Of a stretch of 21,615 nt of DNA, positions 1 through 8,547 are shown one piece after another; within the stretch, counting starts at the first letter, position 1; each line of letters starts with the position of its first letter. The stretch covers positions 1 through 21,615 of the forward strand of contig CAYNHT010000008.1 of NCBI GenBank assembly GCA_964397485.1. The letters are read 5' to 3'. The translations under genes were made by a program, and so were the position numbers. The notes beneath the pieces are model-generated. The model did not search any database. It saw only the letters and a list, made by a program, of their open reading frames with translations, and was not told the DNA's origin. The DNA comes from CAYNHT01 sp964397485 (GTDB lineage: Bacteria; Bacillota_I; Bacilli_A; RF39; UBA660).

Positions 1-125
1 TAAGAAGATATTTGTACCCTATCTATTACTCCTAATACTAATGGTACTGATATTAGTGCCACTAAGGCCAATATTACTATTACCGCTAATAGTTCTATTA
101 ACGTAAACCCTTTTTTATTTTTCAT
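1..125 (-). CDS. Prepilin-type N-terminal protein, partial (3' end beyond the window)
   Basis: I translated the reverse strand from the ATG at 125-123: 41 codons are open to the window edge. The protein begins with a short basic leader (MKNKKG) followed by FTLIELLAVIVI, the class III signal of type IV pilins and pseudopilins. Expected cleavage is between G6 and F7, with the conserved Glu at residue 11 (position 5 of the mature protein), then a hydrophobic helix to about residue 34. A GAAGGGA ribosome binding site lies about 8 bases upstream. In this family, prepilin peptidase cleaves and methylates the protein, which then assembles into a pilus or pseudopilus on the cell surface. The globular domain is outside the window, so its specific role is unknown. 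The leader closely matches that of the LamG pilin at 18926-17403. Confidence 0.85.
   Translation of the reverse strand, partial: MKNKKGFTLIELLAVIVILALVALISVPLVLGVIDRVQISS
51..116. repeat. Dispersed repeat copy 1: prepilin leader-coding DNA
   Basis: This stretch matches 18852-18917 in the same orientation, with about 12 mismatches in 65 positions by my hand alignment. Both copies encode the FTLIELLAVIVILA pilin leader. Conservation at DNA level, including some third codon positions, suggests paralogous genes of common origin. Confidence 0.7.
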
Positions 126-166
126 AATTTGTTCCCTTCATATTTTAGTATTTTATATTCAATACT

Positions 167-196
167 AGTCTACCAAAATGTTACATATTTCGTCAA
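167..196 (-). promoter_or_regulatory. Candidate sigma-A promoter for the partial prepilin gene
   Basis: On the minus strand there is a -35 TTGACG (196-191), an 18-base spacer and a -10 TAGACT (172-167) preceded by TGG, giving an extended -10. The start codon is about 40 bases downstream. The -10 is only a 4/6 match, so this is a moderate call. Confidence 0.5.
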
Positions 197-219
197 TAAC
201 TACATGTAAACTATACACT

Positions 220-260
220 AAAAAAACATTCATATAAATTACTTATGAATGTCTTTTTTT
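220..260 (-). terminator. Intrinsic terminator of the pflB-pflA operon
   Basis: A perfect 9-bp inverted repeat (226-234 with 244-252, 9-base loop) begins directly after the pflA stop codon. On the minus strand it is followed by a run of Ts (the A-tract at 220-226). T-rich sequence on the other side means it could also act on the plus strand. Confidence 0.8.
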
Positions 261-964
261 TAATCACTTATTAACACATTATATAGTTCTTCACATCTTT
301 TTTTATTCATTGAATCTATTCCATTTAATCGATATGGCATATTGAGTTTATCATACTTAGATACTCCTAATAAATGATATGGTAATAGTTCTATTTTCTC
401 TACATTATTTATAGAACTAACAAACTGTTTTAATCTTAGTATATACTCTTCCGTATCATTAATAGTTGGAATAATAACCTGACGTAACCACAATTTTTTA
501 TTTTTCTTTTGACAAAGTTTTAAAAAATTAAGCGAATCTGAAATATCTTGACCCGTCATCTTTAAATATCCTTTGTCATCGACATCTTTTATATCAAAAA
601 TTATTAAATCAGTATATTCAAGTATTTCATCTATATTATCATTACCGAATCCCGATGTATCCAAACATGTATTAATACTATTTTCTTTACACAGTTTAAG
701 ACTTTCTAATAGAAACTTAGACTGCATTAACGGTTCACCGCCCGAGAAAGTAACACCACCATTTTCGTTAAAATAATTTTTATATTTTAAAACAAATGCG
801 ACTAATTCTTCTGGTGTCATCAATGTTTTTTCTTCTTTATCCCATGTTTCTGGATTATGACAAAATAAACACCTTAATGGACAACCTTGTAAAAAGACAA
901 CAACTCTAATACCAGGACCATCTAACAAACCCATCGTTTCAATTGAATGAATATTACCTTGCAT
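260..964 (-). CDS. pflA: Pyruvate formate-lyase activating enzyme
   Basis: This 234-residue radical SAM enzyme makes the glycyl radical on PflB, using S-adenosylmethionine and a [4Fe-4S] cluster. The cluster-binding CxxxCxxC is C28, C32 and C35, in GCPLRCLFCHNPETW. The SAM-binding GGEP motif lies at about residues 75-78 (FSGGEPLMQ). The N-terminal IHSIETMGLLDGPGIR is characteristic of PflA proteins. Length is slightly under the usual 240-260. Its ATG abuts the pflB stop TAG with no gap, and its ribosome binding site (GAGG) lies inside the end of pflB, so it is probably translationally coupled. Like its target, it works only without oxygen. A strong hairpin terminator follows. Confidence 0.96.
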   Translation of the reverse strand: MQGNIHSIETMGLLDGPGIRVVVFLQGCPLRCLFCHNPETWDKEEKTLMTPEELVAFVLKYKNYFNENGGVTFSGGEPLMQSKFLLESLKLCKENSINTCLDTSGFGNDNIDEILEYTDLIIFDIKDVDDKGYLKMTGQDISDSLNFLKLCQKKNKKLWLRQVIIPTINDTEEYILRLKQFVSSINNVEKIELLPYHLLGVSKYDKLNMPYRLNGIDSMNKKRCEELYNVLISD

Positions 965-3187
965 CTAGATAACCTCGTGGAATGTTCTATTTATAACCTC
1001 TAACTGTTGATCTTTATTTAATCGGTTAAAATTAACTGCATAGCCAGATACACGAATTGTTAAACTTGGGTATTTATCTGGATTTTTCATTGCATCAATC
1101 AAAGTTTCTCTATTGAAGACATTAACATTCAAATGCTGAGCTCCTTGTTTAAAATAACCATCTAAGATATTAACAAGATTATTAATTTTTTCATCATCAC
1201 TATGTCCTAAAGCTTCTGGGACAACAGAAAATGTATTAGAAACACCATCTAAACAGGCACTTTCATATGGTATTTTAGCAACCGAGTTAAGTGCTGCTAG
1301 TGCTCCATTAGTGTCTCGCCCATGCATTGGGTTAGCTCCAGGTGCAAAAGCAATCCCGGCCTTTCTTCCATCAGGAGTAGCTCCTGTTTTTTTACCATAT
1401 ACTACATTTGAAGTAATTGTTAAAATTGATAATGTATGAATTGCTCCGCGATATAATTCCTTTTGTTTAAGTTTATTATAAAAATTAGTTACAACATCAA
1501 CTGCTATATTATCTACATCATTATTGTCGTTTCCGTATTTAGGGAATTCTCCTTCAATAATAAAATCAACTGTCAGTCCTTGTTCATTTCTAACTGGTTT
1601 AACTTTTGCATATTTAATTGCTGATAAGGAATCAGCCACAACTGATAATCCTGCTGCACCAAACGCCATTAGTCTATCGACTACGCTATCATGTAAAGCC
1701 ATTTGACTTGCTTCATACGCATATTTATCATGCATATAATGAATGATATTCATAGCATCCACATATGTTTTAGCTACCTTATCAAGAACTTTATTATATG
1801 ACTCGATTACTTTGTCATAATCCAAATATTCCTCATTCATCTTGTCGATACCATCAACAACATGCAATCCTGTTAATTCATCAATACCACCATTAATTGA
1901 ATATAATAGTGCTTTTGCTAAATTACAACGGGCACCAAAGTATTGCATTTGTTTTCCTACTGCCATCGCCGAAACGCAACATGCAATCGCATAATCATCA
2001 CCAAATATCGGTCTCATTATATCATCGTTTTCATATTGAATAGCATCTGTTATTATTGATAACTTAGAACAATATTTTTTGAAGTTTTCTGGTAAATCGT
2101 TTGACCATAAAACGGTTAAATTTGGTTCTGGAGCTGCACCAAGATTAATTAAAGTATGTAAGTAACGATACGAAGTTTTTGTTACTAAACTTCTACCTTC
2201 TTTTGTCATACCTGCAATCGCTTCAGTCACCCATGTTGGATCCCCTGCAAAAAGTTCATTATATTCAGGAGTCCTCAAATGACGAACTAGTCTTAATTTT
2301 ATTATAAATTGATCTATTAATTCTTGTGCTTCCAGTTCACTAATCAAACCAAGTTTTAAATCTCTTTCAATATATATATCAATAAAAGTAGAAGTTCTAC
2401 CTAAACTCATAGCCGCACCATTGTTTTCTTTTATTGCTGCTAAATAACCAAAATATAACCATTGAATTGCTTCTCTTGCATTTTTTGCTGGTTTTGATAT
2501 ATCAAAACCATATTCACTTGCCATGTTTTTTATATCTTTTAGTGCATCTATTTGATATGTTATTTCTTCTCTTAATCTAATAGTTGAACTATTTATATCA
2601 TTTAAGTTATTTAAATCGTATTGCTTTTCTTCAATCAGTCTATCAATTCCATATAAAGCAACTCTTCTATAGTCTCCAATAATACGTCCACGACCATAAG
2701 CATCAGGTAGTCCCGTTATTAAACCCGATTTTCTCGCTAACTTTATATCTTCTGTATAAGCTGCAAAAACACCATCATTATGTGATTTTCGATACTCCTC
2801 AAAATGTTCACTAATTTCAGGACTGATATTATAACCATAAGCTTCTAAAGCGCTATTTGCCATACGAATTCCTCCATACGGGTTAACTATTCTTTTTAAT
2901 GGCTTATCAGTTTGAAGTCCAAATATTATCTCATTTTCCTTATCAATATAACCAGGCATAAAATTATTAATACCTGACATGGCGTTAATTTCAACATCTA
3001 ATATTCCTTTTTCTAATTCTTCTTTCAATAAAATTTGACATTTATCCCAAATCTTTTTTGTTTTATCACTTATACCAACTAAAAAAGATTCATCTCCTAT
3101 ATATTCATTATAATTAGCTAAAATAAAATCTTCTACATTTATCTTGTTTTGCCAATTAGTTCCTGTAAAATTTTTCCATGCTTCCAT
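965..3187 (-). CDS. pflB: Formate C-acetyltransferase (pyruvate formate-lyase)
   Basis: A glycyl radical enzyme that converts pyruvate and CoA to acetyl-CoA and formate in the anaerobic cytoplasm. With the start chosen here it has 740 residues, close to the usual 740-760. The catalytic cysteine pair is C403-C404 (ACCVSAM; E. coli C418-C419). The radical glycine is G715 in RVSGYAV (E. coli G734). The reading frame is open up to 3280, but those extra N-terminal residues have no family match. A GGAGGT motif lies 7 bases before the ATG at 3187 and 4 bases before a tandem ATG at 3190, so 3187 is preferred and 3190 is possible. The protein then begins MEAWKNFTGTNW, which aligns with other Pfl N-termini. 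It is the first gene of a pflBA operon. Confidence 0.97.
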   Translation of the reverse strand: MEAWKNFTGTNWQNKINVEDFILANYNEYIGDESFLVGISDKTKKIWDKCQILLKEELEKGILDVEINAMSGINNFMPGYIDKENEIIFGLQTDKPLKRIVNPYGGIRMANSALEAYGYNISPEISEHFEEYRKSHNDGVFAAYTEDIKLARKSGLITGLPDAYGRGRIIGDYRRVALYGIDRLIEEKQYDLNNLNDINSSTIRLREEITYQIDALKDIKNMASEYGFDISKPAKNAREAIQWLYFGYLAAIKENNGAAMSLGRTSTFIDIYIERDLKLGLISELEAQELIDQFIIKLRLVRHLRTPEYNELFAGDPTWVTEAIAGMTKEGRSLVTKTSYRYLHTLINLGAAPEPNLTVLWSNDLPENFKKYCSKLSIITDAIQYENDDIMRPIFGDDYAIACCVSAMAVGKQMQYFGARCNLAKALLYSINGGIDELTGLHVVDGIDKMNEEYLDYDKVIESYNKVLDKVAKTYVDAMNIIHYMHDKYAYEASQMALHDSVVDRLMAFGAAGLSVVADSLSAIKYAKVKPVRNEQGLTVDFIIEGEFPKYGNDNNDVDNIAVDVVTNFYNKLKQKELYRGAIHTLSILTITSNVVYGKKTGATPDGRKAGIAFAPGANPMHGRDTNGALAALNSVAKIPYESACLDGVSNTFSVVPEALGHSDDEKINNLVNILDGYFKQGAQHLNVNVFNRETLIDAMKNPDKYPSLTIRVSGYAVNFNRLNKDQQLEVINRTFHEVI

Positions 3188-3215
3188 CATATTACCTCCA
3201 TCATTGTGTCTTAAT

Positions 3216-3224
3216 ATTATATCA
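3216..3224 (-). promoter_or_regulatory. Extended -10 promoter of pflB-pflA
   Basis: The minus strand reads TGA-TATAAT about 30 bases before the pflB start, just after the ligA terminator. No good -35 is visible at 16-18 bases, so the TGn extension probably compensates. A TTGTGA sequence overlaps the upstream edge, which resembles half of a Rex operator; I found no second half at the correct spacing. Confidence 0.65.
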
Positions 3225-3232
3225 CAATAATT

Positions 3233-3264
3233 AAAAAAATGGTCATAATTCAACCATTTTTTTT
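3233..3264 (-). terminator. Intrinsic terminator of ligA
   Basis: A perfect 11-bp inverted repeat (3233-3243 with 3253-3263, 9-base loop) contains a GGT/ACC core followed on the minus strand by a seven-T run. It lies about 30 bases beyond the ligA stop. Confidence 0.85.
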
Positions 3265-3295
3265 CATTTTTTGCGAACATTTGTATTTGTTGGGT

Positions 3296-5281
3296 TTATT
3301 CTGTTTTTTGAACGAATTCTTTTTCATTCCAAATCGTTATGTTCAATTCTTTTGCTTTATCGTACTTACTTCCAGGATTTTGTCCAACTATAACCACATC
3401 TGTTTTTTTACTTACAGTATTAGTGACAACACCACCATATTGTTCTATTATTTCTTTTGCTTTATCCCTACTGATTGATTCTAAGGTTCCTGTTAAAACA
3501 AAAGTTTTATTAATAAATATATCATTCGATATTTGTTGTACGTTATCTAAGTATTCCATATTTAATCCAATTTTTTTCAATTTGCTAATTAAATTTATAT
3601 TTTCATCATGGCTAAAATAATCAACAATACTTTTAGCTATTACATCTCCAATATCCTTAATCGAAACCAAATTATCATAATCAGCCTCTATTATATTATC
3701 TATATTTAAAAAATGTTTAGCTAAGATTTTTGCTGTTTTATTACCAACGTGTCGAATACCTAATGCAAACAGTAATCTTTCTAGTGAATTTTTCTTACTC
3801 TCTTCAATGCTTTCAAGTAAATTATTAATACTTTTTTCTCCAAACCCTTCTAGTTCCATTAACTGTTTTTTATTATTTTTTAATTCATAAAAATCAGCAA
3901 AATTCTTTAAATACTTCATATTGTAAAAATCTTCTACGATTTTTTCTCCGAAACCTTCTATATTCATCGCATTACGACTAACAAAATGAATTAACCCCTC
4001 TATTTTTTTTGCATCACAATTTTCGTTAACACAATAATAAGCTGCTTCCTTTTCTTTTCTTACTAACTTGCTTTCACAAATTGGGCAACTATTAGTCATA
4101 ACAAATTCCTTTTCGTTTCCAATACGTCTTTCTGTTTTTACACTAACAACTTCTGGAATAACATCACCAGCTTTTCTAATTGCCACCGTATCCCCAATTT
4201 TAATACCTTTTTCCATTACAAACTCTTCATTGTGCAGCGTAGCTCTTGATACTAAGGAACCTGCAACTATAACTGGTTCTAATACAGCATTAGGTGTTAC
4301 TTGACCAGTTCTACCAACGCTGAAAATAATATCTTTAAGTTTTGTTAAAACTTCTATTGCGGGAAATTTATAAGCGGTTGCCCACTTTGGATACTTAGAA
4401 GTATATCCTAATCTTTTTTGATCATTGATATCATCTAACTTTATTACAATTCCATCTATCTCATATGGCAATGAATTTCGGTCGATTGTCCACTCTCCAA
4501 TATATTCTAGTAGCTCATTTATATTGTTAACTTTTCTAGTATTTGGATTAATTACAAATCCTAATTTCTTCATAAATTGTAATGAATCATAATGTGAATA
4601 AATTCCATAATCTATAGGATTAGGCAAATGGTAAATAAAACAATCTAAATTACGACTTGCAGCTATTTTAGAATCTAATTGCCTAACACTTCCTGCAGCA
4701 GCATTACGTGGATTAGCAAACAACTCAACTCCTATATTTTTTCTTTGTTCATTTAAACTAGTAAAAGATTTTTTACTCATATAGATTTCACCGCGTACTT
4801 CTATATCAATTTCCTCGGTTAGAGTAAGTGGTATGCTTTTAACTGTTTTGACATTGTGAGTTATATCCTCACCAATAATTCCGTCCCCCCTTGTAGCTCC
4901 TCTTACCAGTTTTCCTTTTTTATATAACAAAGATACAGCAAGCCCATCTATTTTTAATTCACATACATATTTAGGATCACTAACTTCTTTTTTTACTCGC
5001 TCATCAAAAATAGTTATTTCCTGTTCGTTAAAAACGTTACCAAGACTTAACATAGGAATATTATGACTAACTTTATTAAACTCTTCTATAACCATGCCAC
5101 CAACTCTGTTTGTTGGAGAATCATCTTTAACCAAATGCGGATTTTCATTTTCTAAACGAATTAGTTCATGTAAATATTTATCATATTCTTGATCGGTTAT
5201 ACTAGGTTTATCCAAAACATGGTATTCATAGTTTGCTTTATTTATAATATTTATTAACTCTTCTATTCTTTTTTCTATCAT
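3296..5281 (-). CDS. ligA: NAD-dependent DNA ligase LigA
   Basis: A full-length 661-residue ligase that seals nicks in DNA during replication and repair, using NAD as the adenylate donor. The domain order is: Ia NAD-binding region (residues 1-60), adenylation domain with nucleophile K110 in the KIDG motif, OB fold (about 310-390), a four-cysteine zinc finger (C399, C402, C417, C422), helix-hairpin-helix repeats (about 430-570) and a C-terminal BRCT domain (about 588-661). All key residues are present. An AGGTGATATC ribosome binding region precedes the ATG. It has its own promoter and terminator and appears monocistronic, although PcrA and LigA genes are often neighbours in Firmicutes. Confidence 0.98.
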   Translation of the reverse strand: MIEKRIEELINIINKANYEYHVLDKPSITDQEYDKYLHELIRLENENPHLVKDDSPTNRVGGMVIEEFNKVSHNIPMLSLGNVFNEQEITIFDERVKKEVSDPKYVCELKIDGLAVSLLYKKGKLVRGATRGDGIIGEDITHNVKTVKSIPLTLTEEIDIEVRGEIYMSKKSFTSLNEQRKNIGVELFANPRNAAAGSVRQLDSKIAASRNLDCFIYHLPNPIDYGIYSHYDSLQFMKKLGFVINPNTRKVNNINELLEYIGEWTIDRNSLPYEIDGIVIKLDDINDQKRLGYTSKYPKWATAYKFPAIEVLTKLKDIIFSVGRTGQVTPNAVLEPVIVAGSLVSRATLHNEEFVMEKGIKIGDTVAIRKAGDVIPEVVSVKTERRIGNEKEFVMTNSCPICESKLVRKEKEAAYYCVNENCDAKKIEGLIHFVSRNAMNIEGFGEKIVEDFYNMKYLKNFADFYELKNNKKQLMELEGFGEKSINNLLESIEESKKNSLERLLFALGIRHVGNKTAKILAKHFLNIDNIIEADYDNLVSIKDIGDVIAKSIVDYFSHDENINLISKLKKIGLNMEYLDNVQQISNDIFINKTFVLTGTLESISRDKAKEIIEQYGGVVTNTVSKKTDVVIVGQNPGSKYDKAKELNITIWNEKEFVQKTE

Positions 5282-5297
5282 GATATCACCTATTATT

Positions 5298-5306
5298 ATT
5301 ATACCA
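5298..5306 (-). promoter_or_regulatory. Extended -10 promoter of ligA
   Basis: The minus strand reads TGG-TATAAT, ending about 17 bases before the ligA ATG. The leader would therefore be very short. The -35 region is AT-rich and matches the consensus poorly. Confidence 0.6.
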
Positions 5307-5326
5307 TTTATTAATTATTTAAAGAT

Positions 5327-5357
5327 AAAAAAAGATATATTTTTTTAAAAATATATC
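5327..5357 (-). terminator. Terminator after galU
   Basis: An 11-bp inverted repeat (5334-5344 with 5347-5357) is made almost only of A/T pairs. It is followed on the minus strand by seven Ts (5333-5327). The stem is weak and the loop is only 2 bases, but its position 18 bases after the galU stop supports the call. Confidence 0.6.
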
Positions 5358-5375
5358 ATAAATTTATTATAAAAA

Positions 5376-6230
5376 TCAAAAGCGTTCATTTATATAATTC
5401 TCTATTTTTTCTTTTAAATCAGCCCGTTTTAACCCATACTCTATATTAGCTTTTAAATACCCAAATTGATTACCAACATCATAATAAGTACCCTCAAACT
5501 TACAATCATAAAACGGTTGTTTTTTCATTAGAGCCACCATAGCATCTGTAAGTAAATATTCACCATTGACTTTAGGTATTAATTCTAATTCATCAAATAT
5601 TTCTGGTTTTAAAATGTATCTGCCTAAACCAGCACTAGTACTAGGTGATGTTTCAATAGATGGTTTTTCAACTAAACCTTTTATTAAGCCAGCAATTTCA
5701 TTTTCATATTCAATAATACCATAACGATTAACAGTACTTTTTTCAACCTGTTGGACACCTATAACATTGCAATTATATTTCTCATATACATCAATCAATT
5801 GTTTTAAAGCTGGTACATCTGAATCAATTAAATCATCACCATACATAACCGCAAATGGCTCATTACCCACAAACGTTTTTGCAAGAGATATAGCATGTCC
5901 TGTACCCAATGGTTCTTCTTGTCTAATAATATATATATTAGCCATAGAAGATAAATTCTTTACTAATTCTAATTGCGTAATCTTACCACTTTTTTCAAGT
6001 CTATTTTCAAGTTCATAACTACGATCAAAATGATCTTCGATTGCCTTTTTATATGGACTAGTAATTAATAAGATTTCTTCTATTCCACTTGCTACTGCTT
6101 CCTCTATAATATATTGTAAAGTTGGCTTATCAATTATAGGTAACATTTCTTTTGGAATAGCTTTTGTAACAGGCAAAAACCTAGTACCCATACCAGCAAC
6201 AGGTATAACTACTTTTCTGATTTTTTTCAT
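5376..6230 (-). CDS. galU: UTP--glucose-1-phosphate uridylyltransferase
   Basis: A 284-residue cytoplasmic enzyme of the GalU/GtaB family. It makes UDP-glucose from UTP and glucose-1-phosphate for glycolipids, teichoic acid decoration and other surface sugars. The nucleotide-binding signature is at residues 11-31: AGMGTRFLPVTKAIPKEMLP. The YGDDLID segment near residue 130 and the VEKP motif fit the family, and the length is standard. An AAGGAG site precedes the ATG, partly inside the stop region of the small upstream gene. It is the last gene of the antitoxin-fic-pcrA-small protein-galU run. Its product could feed the glycosyltransferases at 19022-21499 (inference). Confidence 0.95.
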   Translation of the reverse strand: MKKIRKVVIPVAGMGTRFLPVTKAIPKEMLPIIDKPTLQYIIEEAVASGIEEILLITSPYKKAIEDHFDRSYELENRLEKSGKITQLELVKNLSSMANIYIIRQEEPLGTGHAISLAKTFVGNEPFAVMYGDDLIDSDVPALKQLIDVYEKYNCNVIGVQQVEKSTVNRYGIIEYENEIAGLIKGLVEKPSIETSPSTSAGLGRYILKPEIFDELELIPKVNGEYLLTDAMVALMKKQPFYDCKFEGTYYDVGNQFGYLKANIEYGLKRADLKEKIENYINERF

Positions 6231-6231
6231 T

Positions 6232-6396
6232 TTATTTCTCCTTTTGTAATACTGAATATGTAAAAAGGAAAGTAGCTAGTCCACCAACAAATAATACTAT
6301 CCATAAAAGAGGATTATTATGATTCTCAAAAATCCAGTCTCTTACTGGTTGCATAAATTCATTTAGCTTATCAAGAATTCCTAAAACACTAATCAT
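6232..6396 (-). CDS. Small single-pass membrane protein, 54 aa
   Basis: I found this gene by translating the gap between pcrA and galU. It starts MISVLGILDKLNEFMQP and has one clear hydrophobic segment at about residues 31-49 (LWIVLFVGGLATFLFTY), ending in QKEK. The N-terminal half is a polar amphipathic segment. An AGGTG site lies 5 bases before the ATG. It starts 8 bases after the pcrA stop and its TAA ends 1 base before the galU ATG, so it is packed tightly into the operon and may be coupled to galU. I do not recognise the family. Tight packing and clean membrane topology argue for a real gene; a role in membrane anchoring or regulation is only a guess. Confidence 0.75.
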   Translation of the reverse strand: MISVLGILDKLNEFMQPVRDWIFENHNNPLLWIVLFVGGLATFLFTYSVLQKEK

Positions 6397-6404
6397 TTTA
6401 ACAC

Positions 6405-8498
6405 CTATACCTTTCTAATACTTTTGTGTCCTTTAATCAATTTCTTTATTCCATGTGGATGCGGGAATGCGATTGTTAAAATTGTCTTTTCAATTCCAAC
6501 TACCACACCCAATCCAAAGCTGTCATGTTTGATATGATCTCCTACTTTATAATCAATAGTTTCGTCAATCATAGACGACATTGAACTTTTCTTAAAAGTA
6601 AAGTTATTATCTACTACAACATCACATTCAAGATAGTCATTATTTATTTCTTCGATAAAGCGGCTTGGTGCATTAGAACTATCCATTCCATATATCGTTC
6701 GTCTCTTAGCATTAATTAACCACAGTTGTTTTTTGGCTCGCGTTATCGCCACATAGCACAAACGTCTTTCTTCTTCAATACCATCGTTATCTAAAAGCGA
6801 GTTTGTATGGGGAAATATTCCCTCTTCCAAACCAATAACAAACACATAATCAAATTCTAATCCTTTTGCTGAGTGAACAGTCATTAGCGTAACAACATTA
6901 TCATTATTCTTATACTCTTCAACATCAGACACCAAACTTATTTCGTTTAAGAAATCATCTAATGATATTATACCATTTTTTTCTTCAAATTCTTTAGTAA
7001 TTGTTTTAAACTCTTCTAAGTTTTCAAGTCTAATATCTGCTTCCATAGAACCTTCACTAACCAATTCCTTTTTAATACCACTTTTATTCAAAACTAGCTC
7101 TACTAATTCTGTTAAAGACAAATTTTCTTTAACAGCTTTTATTTCTTCAATTATTTTTTTAAATTCTAGTTCTTTTCCAGCTGTAATAACATCGTATAAA
7201 CATTTGTTTTCACTATATGCCTTATTAGATAGATTTTCAATTGTCTTTAACCCAATTCCTCTTTTAGGCACATTAATAACACGAAGTAAATTAACATCAT
7301 CATATTCATTATGAAGAACCTTTAAGTATGCTATTAAATCTTTTATTTCTTTACGATTGTAGAAGTAAAAACTTCCAACTACTTTATATGGAATATTCTC
7401 TCTTAGTAATGATTCTTCCATATTACGAGATTGGGCATTAGTACGATACAAAACCGCTATATCACGTCTTTCAACACCATTATCGATTAAAGTACGGATT
7501 TCTTTCATAACATAGTACGATTCATCTTTCTCATCATATGTTCGGTGATATTTCACCTTTAAACCAAGCTCATTATCAGTCCATAAATTTTTATCCTTAC
7601 GTTGCTTATTGTTTTTTATAACGTCATTTGCAACATTTAAAATTGTTTTTGTAGAACGATAATTCTTTTCTAGTAGAATAACTTTAGGATTTTGATAATC
7701 TTTTTCAAAATTCAAAATATTACGATAATTTGAACCTCTAAAAGAATAAATCGATTGTGATTCATCACCAACTACACATATATTTTTATATTTAGCACTT
7801 ATCATTTTAGTTAAAATATATTGAGCTTCATTAGTATCTTGATACTCATCAATCAATATATATTTAAATCTCTCTTGATATTTTTTCAAAACATCTGGAT
7901 ACTGTCTAAATAAATAAATAGGTAGCATTAATAAATCATCAAAATCTAACGAATTATTTGTAACTAGTTTATTTTGATATTGTTTATATACTAAAACAAC
8001 CTTTTGTTCAAAATCTGTACTAGCAAATCTATCATATTCTTCAGGAGTCATTAATTCGTTTTTGGCCCCACTAATTTTATTTTTTATAGCTCTGGGATTA
8101 TACTCTTTAGGATCCAAATTTAAACTTTTCATTATTTTTTTTATAACAGTAAGCGAATCATCACTATCTAATATAGTAAAATTATTTTTATAACCTAACA
8201 ATTCATAGTTTTCTTTCATCAATAACAAACCAAATGAATGGAATGTAGAAATTTGAATTCTATATGCTATACTTCCAAGCATATTTATGACTCTACTTTT
8301 CATTTCTTTTGCTGCTTTATTTGTAAATGTAATAGCTAAAATAGCTTCTGGATTAATCTTTTTTTCATCTATCAAATAGGCAATTTTAGTTGTAAGAACT
8401 TTTGTTTTACCACTGCCTGCACCGGCTAATACTAATAAAGGTCCATCAGTAGTAACAACAGCCTCTTTTTGTTCTTTATTTAAATTATCTATGTTCAT
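6405..8498 (-). CDS. pcrA: ATP-dependent DNA helicase PcrA (UvrD/Rep superfamily 1)
   Basis: A 3'-5' DNA helicase used in repair, replication restart and removal of RecA or stalled complexes. With the ATG at 8498 it has 697 residues. Visible motifs: Walker A LAGAGSGKT (K31), motif II IDEYQDTNEAQY, motif III VGDESQSIYSFRGS, motif V TVHSAKGLEFDYV, motif VI CYVAITRAKK. The C-terminus ends in a PcrA-type Tudor-like module (VGDHIKHDSFGLGVVVGI). The frame is open to 8579, but that extension overlaps fic, lacks a ribosome binding site and has no family match. AGGTGATAAG directly precedes the ATG at 8498. It follows the fic toxin gene with a 49-base gap, which contains a TGT-TATGAT that might be a weak promoter. 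Confidence 0.96.
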   Translation of the reverse strand: MNIDNLNKEQKEAVVTTDGPLLVLAGAGSGKTKVLTTKIAYLIDEKKINPEAILAITFTNKAAKEMKSRVINMLGSIAYRIQISTFHSFGLLLMKENYELLGYKNNFTILDSDDSLTVIKKIMKSLNLDPKEYNPRAIKNKISGAKNELMTPEEYDRFASTDFEQKVVLVYKQYQNKLVTNNSLDFDDLLMLPIYLFRQYPDVLKKYQERFKYILIDEYQDTNEAQYILTKMISAKYKNICVVGDESQSIYSFRGSNYRNILNFEKDYQNPKVILLEKNYRSTKTILNVANDVIKNNKQRKDKNLWTDNELGLKVKYHRTYDEKDESYYVMKEIRTLIDNGVERRDIAVLYRTNAQSRNMEESLLRENIPYKVVGSFYFYNRKEIKDLIAYLKVLHNEYDDVNLLRVINVPKRGIGLKTIENLSNKAYSENKCLYDVITAGKELEFKKIIEEIKAVKENLSLTELVELVLNKSGIKKELVSEGSMEADIRLENLEEFKTITKEFEEKNGIISLDDFLNEISLVSDVEEYKNNDNVVTLMTVHSAKGLEFDYVFVIGLEEGIFPHTNSLLDNDGIEEERRLCYVAITRAKKQLWLINAKRRTIYGMDSSNAPSRFIEEINNDYLECDVVVDNNFTFKKSSMSSMIDETIDYKVGDHIKHDSFGLGVVVGIEKTILTIAFPHPHGIKKLIKGHKSIRKV

Positions 8499-8547
8499 CT
8501 TATCACCTATACCATCATAACACATAATACTTTTATTTACTATTTTT

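Noticed and set aside
1524..1706. Plus-strand open frames inside pflB, ligA, galU, and the reverse frames in the ABC genes and GT2
   Set aside because: They lie opposite strongly supported genes, lack ribosome binding sites and show no recognisable protein features.
3205..3235. Rex operator at the pflBA promoter
   Set aside because: TTGTGA and a distant ACACAA are present, but spacing is too long for the usual 18-base Rex palindrome. Only a half-site remains.
3188..3280. Longer N-terminus of PflB starting at 3280
   Set aside because: The extra residues run through the ligA terminator and the pflB promoter and have no match to Pfl; GGAGGT sits before the ATG pair at 3190/3187.
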